Shown here piece by piece: positions 1 through 5,869 of a stretch of 6,933 nucleotides of DNA. The stretch spans positions 1 through 6,933 of the forward strand of contig CAMBHQ010000047.1 of NCBI GenBank assembly GCA_945867245.1. The letters run 5' to 3'. Origin of the DNA: an uncultured Porphyromonas sp. Lineage in GTDB: Bacteria; Bacteroidota; Bacteroidia; Bacteroidales; Porphyromonadaceae. A program made the translations under genes and the position numbers. The first letter of the stretch is position 1. Every line of letters starts with the position of its first letter. A model generated the notes under the pieces. It saw only the letters and a list, made by a program, of their open reading frames with translations. It made no database searches and was not told the DNA's origin.

Positions 1-329
1 TAGCCTGCGTAGGCCAGAGGCTCGGGCAGGGTGCCGATGTGCTGCCACTCCTTGATGTCCTTGCCCTCACGATAGTGTGTGGCATATACCTCGGCATAGT
101 AGCGCTTGGCTCCGCCCTCGCTAGCAGGACGCTCGGGGAAGTTGCAGCCCCCCAGCATCACGAGCATAGAGCGTTCGCCCTGCTGTAGCATAGCTGCGGC
201 ATGGCCCGATACGCCCTGGGCGTAGTCGGGACGTGTCTGCGGGGTCCTACCGACAATACGAGGGCCTGCCGAGAGTGGCAATAGGCCGAGGCAGAGCAGC
301 AGACAGAGGCAATGGATAAAACGTAGCAT
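1..329 (-). CDS. NanM-like cyclically permuted mutarotase, secreted kelch-type protein (N-terminal 109 residues; cut by window edge)
   Basis: Reading from the ATG at 329 leftwards gives 109 open codons with no stop before the edge. Residues 1-22 form a signal peptide: a short basic start, a Leu/Cys-rich hydrophobic core and an LSAG-like cleavage site. No lipobox is visible, so export to the periplasm by signal peptidase I is likely. The mature part begins with a kelch-like blade: GVSGH at 39-43, a hydrophobic strand, then GGCNFP at 60-65 followed by a PASEGG segment (68-73). This arrangement is characteristic of the cyclically permuted mutarotase family, relatives of N-acetylneuraminate epimerase NanM, which speeds alpha/beta anomer exchange of sialic acid released by sialidases. 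The neighbouring N-acylglucosamine 2-epimerase fits a sialic acid role. The catalytic remainder lies outside the window, so substrate is inferred. No convincing promoter (TAnnTTTG) or ribosome binding site was found before the start. Confidence 0.82.
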   Translation of the reverse strand, partial: MLRFIHCLCLLLCLGLLPLSAGPRIVGRTPQTRPDYAQGVSGHAAAMLQQGERSMLVMLGGCNFPERPASEGGAKRYYAEVYATHYREGKDIKEWQHIGTLPEPLAYAG

Positions 330-388
330 CAGTAGTGAAGACTAAAATAAAGGATAAGCCCTCCACAGCCCCGTAGAGACTATTGCAT

Positions 389-488
389 AATACGGCACTC
401 GCTTCGTTGTTTGCGACATTCGGGCTCGGTCATTTACTAGAGTAAACTCCCTTCACCCTCAGTCTTAACGCCTTGCGATTACCGCATT
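389..488 (-). repeat. long imperfect inverted repeat, possible structured RNA or intergenic repeat element
   Basis: The outer arms are 389-402 and 475-488. In minus-strand RNA, 13 of the 14 positions pair, two of them as G-U, with one A-G mismatch. In plus-strand RNA the two wobble positions become A-C mismatches, so the structure favours the strand on which all the genes here are read. Further in, shorter paired blocks (GAC/GTC, GTT/AAC, GGG/CCC) are separated by internal loops. The tip is TTTAC/GTAAA around 433-446. The shape suggests a folded RNA or a palindromic repeat family. I cannot name the family from sequence alone. Confidence 0.5.
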
Positions 489-502
489 CTCCAAAGTCAA
501 GC

Positions 503-530
503 ACAATAACAAGCCTCGGCTTGTTATTGT
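503..530. other. perfect hairpin, A/T-rich stem
   Basis: Bases 503-515 are the exact reverse complement of 518-530, giving 12-13 pairs around a very short loop (TC, or CTCG if the last pair stays open). No run of T follows on either strand, so it is not a textbook intrinsic terminator. Its last three bases are also the first three of the next hairpin (528-556), so the two stems abut and could stack or compete at the junction. Confidence 0.6.
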
Positions 531-556
531 GGGAGGCCGTTGCACGGCCTCCCACA
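528..556 (-). terminator. GC-rich perfect hairpin 31 bases after the epimerase stop; possible terminator
   Basis: Bases 528-540 pair exactly with 544-556, a 13-pair stem (core GGGAGGCCGT) with a TGC loop. It begins about 31 bases downstream of the stop codon of the epimerase gene, the usual place for a transcript end, and is the most stable-looking stem in the window. There is no U-tract after it in the minus-strand transcript, which instead runs directly into the second hairpin. Termination, transcript end protection or pausing are all possible. The hairpin is certain; calling it a terminator is inference. Confidence 0.42.
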
Positions 557-586
557 GGAGCATGCTGAGCTTAGCCTTAGTTCATT

Positions 587-1771
587 TTAATGTTTCCCGA
601 GTAACTCCTGACAGAGCTGATGACTCTTAATCATCATACGAGGTATGTGGAAGGGGCCCTTGAAGATATTCCCCTTGGCATGCTGAGCTACCGAGCCATC
701 TCTGTGGAGGTAGCCGTACCATTCGCCATACTCACGGTCGGGGAAGTGTGCGTAGGTCCATTCGCTGACCTCCTTGTGCCAGCGTAGGTACTTCTCATCG
801 CCCGTTAGCTGATAGGCGTATAGGGTAGCGATGATAGCCTCGGTCTGTGGCCACCAGAACTTCATATCCTGCGAGTAGTCCTGTGCAGGGAAGCCCTTGC
901 AGTCACGGAAGTTGATGATACCGCCATACTGCTGGTCCCAGCCCCAGTCCCACGACCAGTCTAGGATAGTCAGCGCCATATCGAGTAGCTCTTGGTCGCC
1001 TCCACGATACTTAACCTCGTCCATCAGGAACCACGCAGTCTCGATGCAGTGCCCTGGGTTGATGAGGCGTCCGTTAATAGTGTCGATAAACTCGCCGTTG
1101 CTACCTACGCCTTCTAGTAGCGCCTTGTATTCGGGCTTCATAAAGTATGTTTTCAGCTCATAGATGCTATCGGCTATCTGCTTATCGAGGGCAGGGTCCT
1201 GGATAGCACGACGTACCTGTGCGGCTACGTTGAGCATAATCATGACGATAGAGTGGCCACGTCCGCCCACGTGGGGCAGGTACTTGCTAGGCAGAGCACC
1301 AGGCGTAGAGAGCCAGTGCTGCACTTGCTTAAAGAGCGCTAGGGCCTTCTCGGCATAAGTCTTGTCTCCTGTGGCTATGCTGTACTCGGCCATAGCGATG
1401 ATAGCAAAGCTCTCGCTGAACACATAGCGGCGCAGGCGTAGTGGCGTGCCATCGGCCATTACCTCGAAGTACATACGTCCCTCCTCGTTGAAGCAGTGGC
1501 GCTCGATGAAGTCGAGACAGCTTTTGCTCGCAGCTAGATACTCGGGGCGTGCCTCTATATGATTGTAGGCACTGGCGAAGGTGTGGGCAGCACGTCCCTG
1601 AAACCATACGCTCTTGGTGCCGTCCATCAGCTGCCCATCACGGTCGAGGCAGGTATAGATGCCTCCGTGTACTGGGTCTAGGCCATATTTTAGCCAGAAG
1701 GGGAGGATGTTGGTCGTTAGGTCTTCGCGGTAGCGCTCAGCCCAGTAAGCGCAATACGTTTGAGTGTTCAT
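587..1771 (-). CDS. N-acylglucosamine 2-epimerase family protein (likely ManNAc/GlcNAc epimerase)
   Basis: This complete 394-residue protein has the usual length of the AGE family, whose members are (alpha/alpha)6-barrel sugar 2-epimerases of the cytoplasm. No signal peptide is present. Visible family landmarks include HGGIYTCLDRDG (35-46), WFQGR (56-60), NPGHCIETAWF (238-248), WWPQTEAI (306-313) and KGPFHIPR (371-378). R60, H241, E311 and H375 sit where the arginine, two histidines and glutamate of the active site lie in studied AGE enzymes. The NPGHxIE block resembles true N-acyl-glucosamine epimerases (renin-binding protein type) more than cellobiose 2-epimerases. The likely reaction is interconversion of N-acetylmannosamine and N-acetylglucosamine, the step after sialic acid lyase in catabolism. 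The adjacent NanM-like gene supports this, although no lyase or transporter is in the window. It starts 35 bases after thiL ends, so it is probably cotranscribed with it. Cellobiose or mannose epimerisation cannot be excluded. Confidence 0.9.
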   Translation of the reverse strand: MNTQTYCAYWAERYREDLTTNILPFWLKYGLDPVHGGIYTCLDRDGQLMDGTKSVWFQGRAAHTFASAYNHIEARPEYLAASKSCLDFIERHCFNEEGRMYFEVMADGTPLRLRRYVFSESFAIIAMAEYSIATGDKTYAEKALALFKQVQHWLSTPGALPSKYLPHVGGRGHSIVMIMLNVAAQVRRAIQDPALDKQIADSIYELKTYFMKPEYKALLEGVGSNGEFIDTINGRLINPGHCIETAWFLMDEVKYRGGDQELLDMALTILDWSWDWGWDQQYGGIINFRDCKGFPAQDYSQDMKFWWPQTEAIIATLYAYQLTGDEKYLRWHKEVSEWTYAHFPDREYGEWYGYLHRDGSVAQHAKGNIFKGPFHIPRMMIKSHQLCQELLGKH

Positions 1772-1806
1772 TCTTTGGATATTTATGTATAATGATTCCT
1801 GTTTAT

Positions 1807-2832
1807 CTAATCCTTCCAGCCCTGAGCGACAAGTGCTATCTCGCTGCCATCACGGGCTACTAGGCAAGCCCCGAGGTTCTCCTCGGTAACGTGCCCGATA
1901 ATGCGCAGCCCCTCGATGTCCTTGACCTGGTCCATCAGGCCGAGCGGAATGGTGAAGAGCAATTCGTAGTCGTCGCCCCCATTGAGCGCCACGGTAGTAA
2001 CGTTGAGGTTAAACTCCTCGGCCATAGAGGCCGTCTCGTAGTCTATCGGCAGACGGTCCTCATAGATACGAATGCCCACTCCACTCTCTCGGGCGATATG
2101 CCTCAGCTCGCTAGCCAGACCGTCCGACACATCTATCATCGATGTAGGGACGATGCCACGGCGGGCTAGCTCCTCCACGATACCACGGCGGGCCTCGGGG
2201 CGCAGCTGACGCTCTAGGATGTACTCGCGTCCTGCGAAGTCGGGCTCGAAGTCGCCCGTCTCACCAGCGAAGACACGCTTCTCTCGCTCTAATAACTGTA
2301 GGCCCATATAGGCAGCACCGAGGTCGCCTGTAACGCATATTAGGTCTGTAGGCTTAGCCCCGTGGCGGTAGCATAGTCGCTCCTTTACCCCAGCCCCGAT
2401 GACGGTAAGGCTCAGCGTAAGACCCGTAAGGCTACTGGTCGTATCTCCGCCTACGAGGTCTAGCTGATAGCGCTCTGCGGCTAGGCGAATGCCTGCGTAT
2501 AGCTCCTCTAGGTCCTCGACCGAGAAGCGGGCCGAGACTCCGATGCCGACGAGTATCTGGCGTGGCTCGGCATTCATGGCATAGAGGTCCGATATGGCTG
2601 CAATAACGGCCTTATAGCCGAGGTGCTTGAGCGGTGTATAGGTAAGGTCAAAGTGAATACCCTCTAGGAATAACTCGTGGCTAACGAGCGTCTCTAGTTT
2701 GGGGTCCGGGGCAATGACTGCGGCATCATCGCCCACGCCCTGCTGTGTAGTAGGATGTAGAGGCTTGAGGCCCTCGGTGAGCTTGCGTATGAGGGCAAAC
2801 TCCCCTATTGTAGATATATCTGTACGTTGCAT
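1807..2832 (-). CDS. thiL: Thiamine-monophosphate kinase
   Basis: ThiL phosphorylates thiamine monophosphate with ATP to give thiamine diphosphate, the active cofactor, in the cytoplasm. The 341 residues are normal for the Bacteroidota form. Motifs of the PurM/ThiL fold appear in order: GVGDDAAVI (32-40), LEGIHFDL (56-63) with the following PLKHLGYKA, SDLYAMNAEP (81-90), VGGDTTSS (127-134), VTGDLGAAYMG (167-177), DVSDGLASEL (234-243) and NGGDDYELLF (284-293). The Asp-rich motifs bind magnesium and nucleotide phosphates. One deviation is E53, where the motif before LxEGVHF usually carries Asp (TDxLxEGVHF). The ATG start places the conserved N-terminal IGEFALI segment at residues 9-15. The gene follows lpxK by 37 bases and precedes the epimerase by 35, so it is probably transcribed with both. 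Its link to lipid A genes is positional, not metabolic. Confidence 0.96.
   Translation of the reverse strand: MQRTDISTIGEFALIRKLTEGLKPLHPTTQQGVGDDAAVIAPDPKLETLVSHELFLEGIHFDLTYTPLKHLGYKAVIAAISDLYAMNAEPRQILVGIGVSARFSVEDLEELYAGIRLAAERYQLDLVGGDTTSSLTGLTLSLTVIGAGVKERLCYRHGAKPTDLICVTGDLGAAYMGLQLLEREKRVFAGETGDFEPDFAGREYILERQLRPEARRGIVEELARRGIVPTSMIDVSDGLASELRHIARESGVGIRIYEDRLPIDYETASMAEEFNLNVTTVALNGGDDYELLFTIPLGLMDQVKDIEGLRIIGHVTEENLGACLVARDGSEIALVAQGWKD
2550..2568. repeat. 19-base exact direct repeat, copy 1 (in thiL)
   Basis: The plus-strand sequence cgagtatctggcgtggctc occurs here and again at 3670-3688. Here it encodes EPRQIL plus the first base of the following Val codon, within the conserved SDLYAMNAEPRQIL segment of ThiL. 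The identity stops abruptly at both ends. Confidence 0.75.
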
Positions 2833-2869
2833 ATTGCTTAGGTGTCGTCTTGTGTTCGGTCTGGAGGTC

Positions 2870-3991
2870 TTAGTCTTGTAGGCTCTGTGGCTTAGCCTTG
2901 GCAGCGAGCAATATCTGTCGGTCTAGCTCCCGCTCCCGCTCTGGTACGAGCACCCGTATAGGGAGGTAATAGAGTCGGGATATAAATTGGGGACTCAAGC
3001 CCTCGCTCAGGTCGACTAGACGCATAGCGTCCTTCTCGGTTGTCAGGATAATAAGCTCGGGATGCGTGGCCACTAAGGTCTGCCAGCGTTGCTCTAGGTC
3101 TTTTAGCTCGTCTAGGCTATAATTGTGGTGGTCGCCATAGTGCTGCTCGCCTACGATACGGCAGTATGAGCGTAGGCTCTCGGCAAAGGCCTCGGGCCCT
3201 GCGATGCCAGATAAGAGGAAGACGGACTGCTCCGAGCTCAGCGCCATGGTCGGCTGCGTAGCAGAGTCCCCTGCGGGGAGCAGACTCGCCAGCGGACGTA
3301 GCTTATCTCGCTCGGCCTCTATACCCGTAAAAAACAACCTCTGCCACGGGCGTAGAGCCAAGTTGCGCTCGATACCTCGGCGCTCGGTGGCACGTAGTTC
3401 TGTGGGGCATTTGGTTACGATGACGCAGTTCATCCTGTATCGGGCGCGGGCCGGCTCTCGTAGGCGTCCCTCGGGCATTAGTCTATCATCGCTCAGTAGG
3501 CGTGCATAATCGACTAGCATAATGCGGTACGAGGGGCGTACATAGCGATGCTGTAGGCCATCATCCATCACCACTACCTCGGGGCGCTCAGACTCGTCTA
3601 GGCTCATCAGATAGTCCATAGCCCTGCGCCTATTGCCATCCACTACCAGCGTAATCATCGGGTACTTGGCGAGTATCTGGCGTGGCTCATCCCCGATATC
3701 CTCTGCTGTGTGTGTCGGTCGGGCTACGATTAGTCCCTTGCTACGTCGCTTGTATCCACGGCTGAGGACGGCCACACGATAGCGGGGGGTCAGCAACGAG
3801 AGCACATACTCGACGTGGGGCGTCTTGCCCGTACCCCCTACACTGATGTTACCGACACATATTATAGGTATCGGGTAGCTACGCTCTGGCAAAAGCCCGC
3901 AGGCGAAAGCGAGATTGCGCAGACCGACCCCTAGCCCATATAAATAGGCTAGTGGTCGGAGTAATACGCTGTACTTGCTGCGCCCGAGCAT
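2870..3991 (-). CDS. lpxK: Tetraacyldisaccharide 4'-kinase (lipid A 4'-kinase)
   Basis: LpxK transfers phosphate from ATP to the 4' position of the tetraacyl disaccharide 1-phosphate, forming lipid IVA on the inner face of the inner membrane. The 373-residue protein begins with a hydrophobic, membrane-associating stretch (about 8-34). It then shows the P-loop GNISVGGTGKTP (47-58), LSRGYKRRSKG (76-86), GDEP (100-103), the DDGLQHR motif (143-149) and LTTEKDAMRL (316-325) near the C-terminus. D101 in GDEP and a histidine in GDHHNYS (H288 or H289) match the Asp-His pair proposed as catalytic in the Aquifex enzyme. The first ATG at 3991 gives the correct distance to the P-loop. The gene begins 18 bases after sppA ends, with thiL 37 bases downstream. 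The sppA-lpxK-thiL neighbourhood is typical of Bacteroidota. Confidence 0.97.
   Translation of the reverse strand: MLGRSKYSVLLRPLAYLYGLGVGLRNLAFACGLLPERSYPIPIICVGNISVGGTGKTPHVEYVLSLLTPRYRVAVLSRGYKRRSKGLIVARPTHTAEDIGDEPRQILAKYPMITLVVDGNRRRAMDYLMSLDESERPEVVVMDDGLQHRYVRPSYRIMLVDYARLLSDDRLMPEGRLREPARARYRMNCVIVTKCPTELRATERRGIERNLALRPWQRLFFTGIEAERDKLRPLASLLPAGDSATQPTMALSSEQSVFLLSGIAGPEAFAESLRSYCRIVGEQHYGDHHNYSLDELKDLEQRWQTLVATHPELIILTTEKDAMRLVDLSEGLSPQFISRLYYLPIRVLVPERERELDRQILLAAKAKPQSLQD
3670..3688. repeat. 19-base exact direct repeat, copy 2 (in lpxK)
   Basis: This is the second copy of cgagtatctggcgtggctc (see 2550-2568). It is in the same orientation and the same reading frame relative to the repeat, and encodes EPRQIL within the GDEP motif region of LpxK (residues 102-107), followed by Ala rather than Val. 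The two copies lie about 1.1 kb apart in adjacent genes of unrelated families. Confidence 0.75.
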
Positions 3992-4009
3992 TAGAGAGGT
4001 GTTGGGGGC

Positions 4010-5821
4010 TTAATAAAGCGACAACTCGTAGGGCAGGCGTGCCTGGATGCCGGCGTAACGTGTATGTCCCTGCACGAGGCGTAGGGCACTGCGCTCCTCG
4101 TCTGTCAGGAAGGCATGGCGCACTCTAGCGATGAACTCATCCGTCGGAGTCTGACTCTCTAGTATCTCCATCCAGAAGCTACGGCTCGTCTCGCCATAGT
4201 GTACGTGATACTCGTTTAGCTTAGCCAGCTTGGCCGACTCCTTGATAGCGGTATCGAGTCCCCCGAGCTTATCCACGAGGCCTAGCTGTAGCGCCTTGCT
4301 CCCCAGCCATACACGGCCCTGACCGACAGAGTCTACCTGCGCCTTGGTCATCCCTCGGCCCTCGGCCACACGGCTGAGGAAGGTGTCGTAGCCTCGCTCT
4401 ATCTGACGCTGTATGAGCGTGCGTTGCTCGTCTGTCATGGGACGGAAAGGGATGCCCACCTCTAGGTCTGCGTACTCGCTCGTCTTGACGATATCCATAC
4501 TTAGGCCGAAGCGCTTGGCAAGCTCACTGGCATTGGGTATCAGCCCGAAGATACCGATAGAGCCTGTAATCGTATTGGCCTCTGCTACGATCATATTGGC
4601 AGGGCTAGCGATGTAATAACCGCCCGACGCTGCAGCATCGCCCATCGACACTACTATGGGCTTCTTGGCTCGTAGCTGCTTAACAGCGTGCCATATCTGC
4701 TCCGAGATGAAGGCACTACCACCAGGCGAATTGACACGTAGTACCACGGCCTTGACGTCCTCGTCCTCGGCAGCCTCGCCCAGCTCGTCTACGAGACTGT
4801 AGCCTATGGTGCTATTTACCGAGCCGAAACTCGTAGGTATATCGCCGACAATCTCACCCTCGGCGAAGATAACACGCACCTGACCTCCCGTTCTAGACTC
4901 GCTAGGGTCTGCTTGCTCAGCCATATCAGCTAGGCTAATCATACGTAGCTCTTTGGCCTCCTTACCGAGATGCTTGGCGATATACTTGCCCACATCGGCA
5001 CGATACATCAGCGTATCTACGAGCTTATGGTCTACCAGGGTCTTAGCACTCTCGAAGGCTCCTCCCCTATTGACAAAAGCCTGTAGGCTATCGGCAGGTA
5101 TCTTCCGAGCCTGACTGATACCCCCTGTGATGCTAGCCCAGAGTCCATCGATATACTCCTGGACCTGTAGCTTATTCGCCTCACTCATCTCGTTTAGGAT
5201 ATAAGGCTCTACGGCGCTCTTGAAGGTGCCGACCTTAAAGACCTCCATCTTGAGGCCCAGCTTATCGAGCGCATCTTTGTACATCATCGTACCACTGGCG
5301 ATACCCGTGAGGCTTACTGCCCCCTCGGGATTGAGTAGGATATGATTGGCAACAGTAGACAGATAATAGGCCTTCTGGCTATACATATCCCCGTAGGCGA
5401 AGATGGGCTTTTTGCTCTGCTTAAAGTCCTCTAGAGCACGGCGCAGAGCATCTACCGAGGCGAGTCCGCCCTCGAGCCCCTCTACATTGAGGTAGAGTGC
5501 ACTGATGTTGGGGTTGTTTTTCGCTAGGCGAATGGCCCTAAGGGCCTCACTGAGCGAGATGGGCAGAGTACTCTTCTCTAGCGAAAAGGACGCCATAGGG
5601 TCCTCCGAGACGATATCACTCAGGCTAGAGAGGTCCACCTTGAGGATAGTCCCTGCCTTTAGCTCGACAGGAACATTCTGTCCGCCAGAGAGACCAGAGC
5701 CGAGAGTAGCAAGACTCCCCACAAGACCTATCAGCCCCGCGAAGATAAAGAACACCACACAGCCAGAGCCCACCACATTAGCCAGGAGGGCAGCGAGGAA
5801 TGTTTTCAGAAAGTTTTTCAT
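4010..5821 (-). CDS. sppA: Signal peptide peptidase SppA, 67K type
   Basis: SppA is an inner membrane serine protease facing the periplasm that degrades cleaved signal peptides and other membrane-released peptides. At 603 residues this is the long, duplicated form with two ClpP-like halves. A single N-terminal anchor covers about 7-40. In the first half, FKVGTFKSAVEP contains K201, matching the general-base lysine (K209 in E. coli). In the second half, VNSPGGS (363-369) and MGDAAASGGYY (393-403) supply the oxyanion region and the nucleophile S399, which matches E. coli S409. The Ser-Lys dyad is therefore split across the two halves as expected, and the protein should be active. The start at 5821 sets the anchor directly at the N-terminus. 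It is separated from the upstream amidase gene by 48 A/T-rich bases, which may hold a promoter for the sppA-lpxK-thiL group. Confidence 0.97.
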   Translation of the reverse strand: MKNFLKTFLAALLANVVGSGCVVFFIFAGLIGLVGSLATLGSGLSGGQNVPVELKAGTILKVDLSSLSDIVSEDPMASFSLEKSTLPISLSEALRAIRLAKNNPNISALYLNVEGLEGGLASVDALRRALEDFKQSKKPIFAYGDMYSQKAYYLSTVANHILLNPEGAVSLTGIASGTMMYKDALDKLGLKMEVFKVGTFKSAVEPYILNEMSEANKLQVQEYIDGLWASITGGISQARKIPADSLQAFVNRGGAFESAKTLVDHKLVDTLMYRADVGKYIAKHLGKEAKELRMISLADMAEQADPSESRTGGQVRVIFAEGEIVGDIPTSFGSVNSTIGYSLVDELGEAAEDEDVKAVVLRVNSPGGSAFISEQIWHAVKQLRAKKPIVVSMGDAAASGGYYIASPANMIVAEANTITGSIGIFGLIPNASELAKRFGLSMDIVKTSEYADLEVGIPFRPMTDEQRTLIQRQIERGYDTFLSRVAEGRGMTKAQVDSVGQGRVWLGSKALQLGLVDKLGGLDTAIKESAKLAKLNEYHVHYGETSRSFWMEILESQTPTDEFIARVRHAFLTDEERSALRLVQGHTRYAGIQARLPYELSLY

Positions 5822-5869
5822 ATAGCCTATGCTATGCTTTTGCTATTATTCTGATGTAAAGATAACTAT
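5822..5869 (-). promoter_or_regulatory. A/T-rich sppA leader with weak -7-like element and small hairpin
   Basis: This is the widest gap upstream of the sppA-lpxK-thiL run. Read on the minus strand, TATCTTTA (5864-5857) matches five of the six fixed bases of the Bacteroidota -7 consensus TAnnTTTG, about 35 bases before the sppA start. No good -33 TTTG partner was seen at the expected distance. A small stem (ATAGC at 5822-5826 with GCTAT at 5831-5835) touches the start codon. No Shine-Dalgarno sequence is present. The promoter call is weak. Confidence 0.25.

Larger units (their letters stand above)
330..586. other. structured noncoding interval between the mutarotase and epimerase genes
   Basis: This 257-base gap is by far the longest in a window where the other genes are 18-48 bases apart or overlap. 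It holds no credible coding region. From right to left it contains two strong hairpins that share three bases (528-556 and 503-530), a roughly 100-base imperfect inverted repeat (389-488), and about 60 unstructured bases leading to the mutarotase start. It may separate the epimerase transcript from the mutarotase transcript, or act as a long leader for the mutarotase gene. I could not identify a Bacteroidota -33/-7 promoter pair in it with confidence. Confidence 0.6.

Noticed and set aside
1..329. Lipoprotein anchor for the mutarotase
   Set aside because: The cysteines at residues 7, 9 and 13 are inside the hydrophobic core and lack a small residue at the -1 position, so no valid lipobox is present.
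330..400. Possible promoter for the mutarotase gene (TATTTTAG at 349-342)
   Set aside because: It matches the -7 consensus only partly, lies too close to the start codon to leave a reasonable leader, and has no -33 partner.
389..556. CRISPR array or tRNA in the 330-586 gap
   Set aside because: There are no regularly spaced direct repeats. The inverted structures do not form a cloverleaf with a T-loop or anticodon arm.
560..689. 12-base direct repeat gcatgctgagct at 560-571 and 678-689
   Set aside because: It is short, with one copy inside the epimerase coding sequence and one in the gap. A match of this length is plausible by chance among all comparisons in the window, and nothing flanks it.
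1549..1863. Open reading frame of 104 codons on the plus strand across the thiL-epimerase junction
   Set aside because: It lies antisense to two clear genes, shows no recognisable motif and has a low-complexity, Arg/Ser/Cys-rich composition. It is a shadow of the coding strand.
3204..3509. Open reading frame of 101 codons on the plus strand inside lpxK
   Set aside because: It is antisense to conserved LpxK sequence, shows no family features, and its Ser/Arg-rich composition reflects the opposite strand.
5505..5825. Open reading frame of 106 codons antisense to the start of sppA
   Set aside because: Its composition is that of a reverse-strand shadow (rich in Arg, Pro and Ser), it has no motif, and it is fully covered by the well-supported sppA N-terminus.
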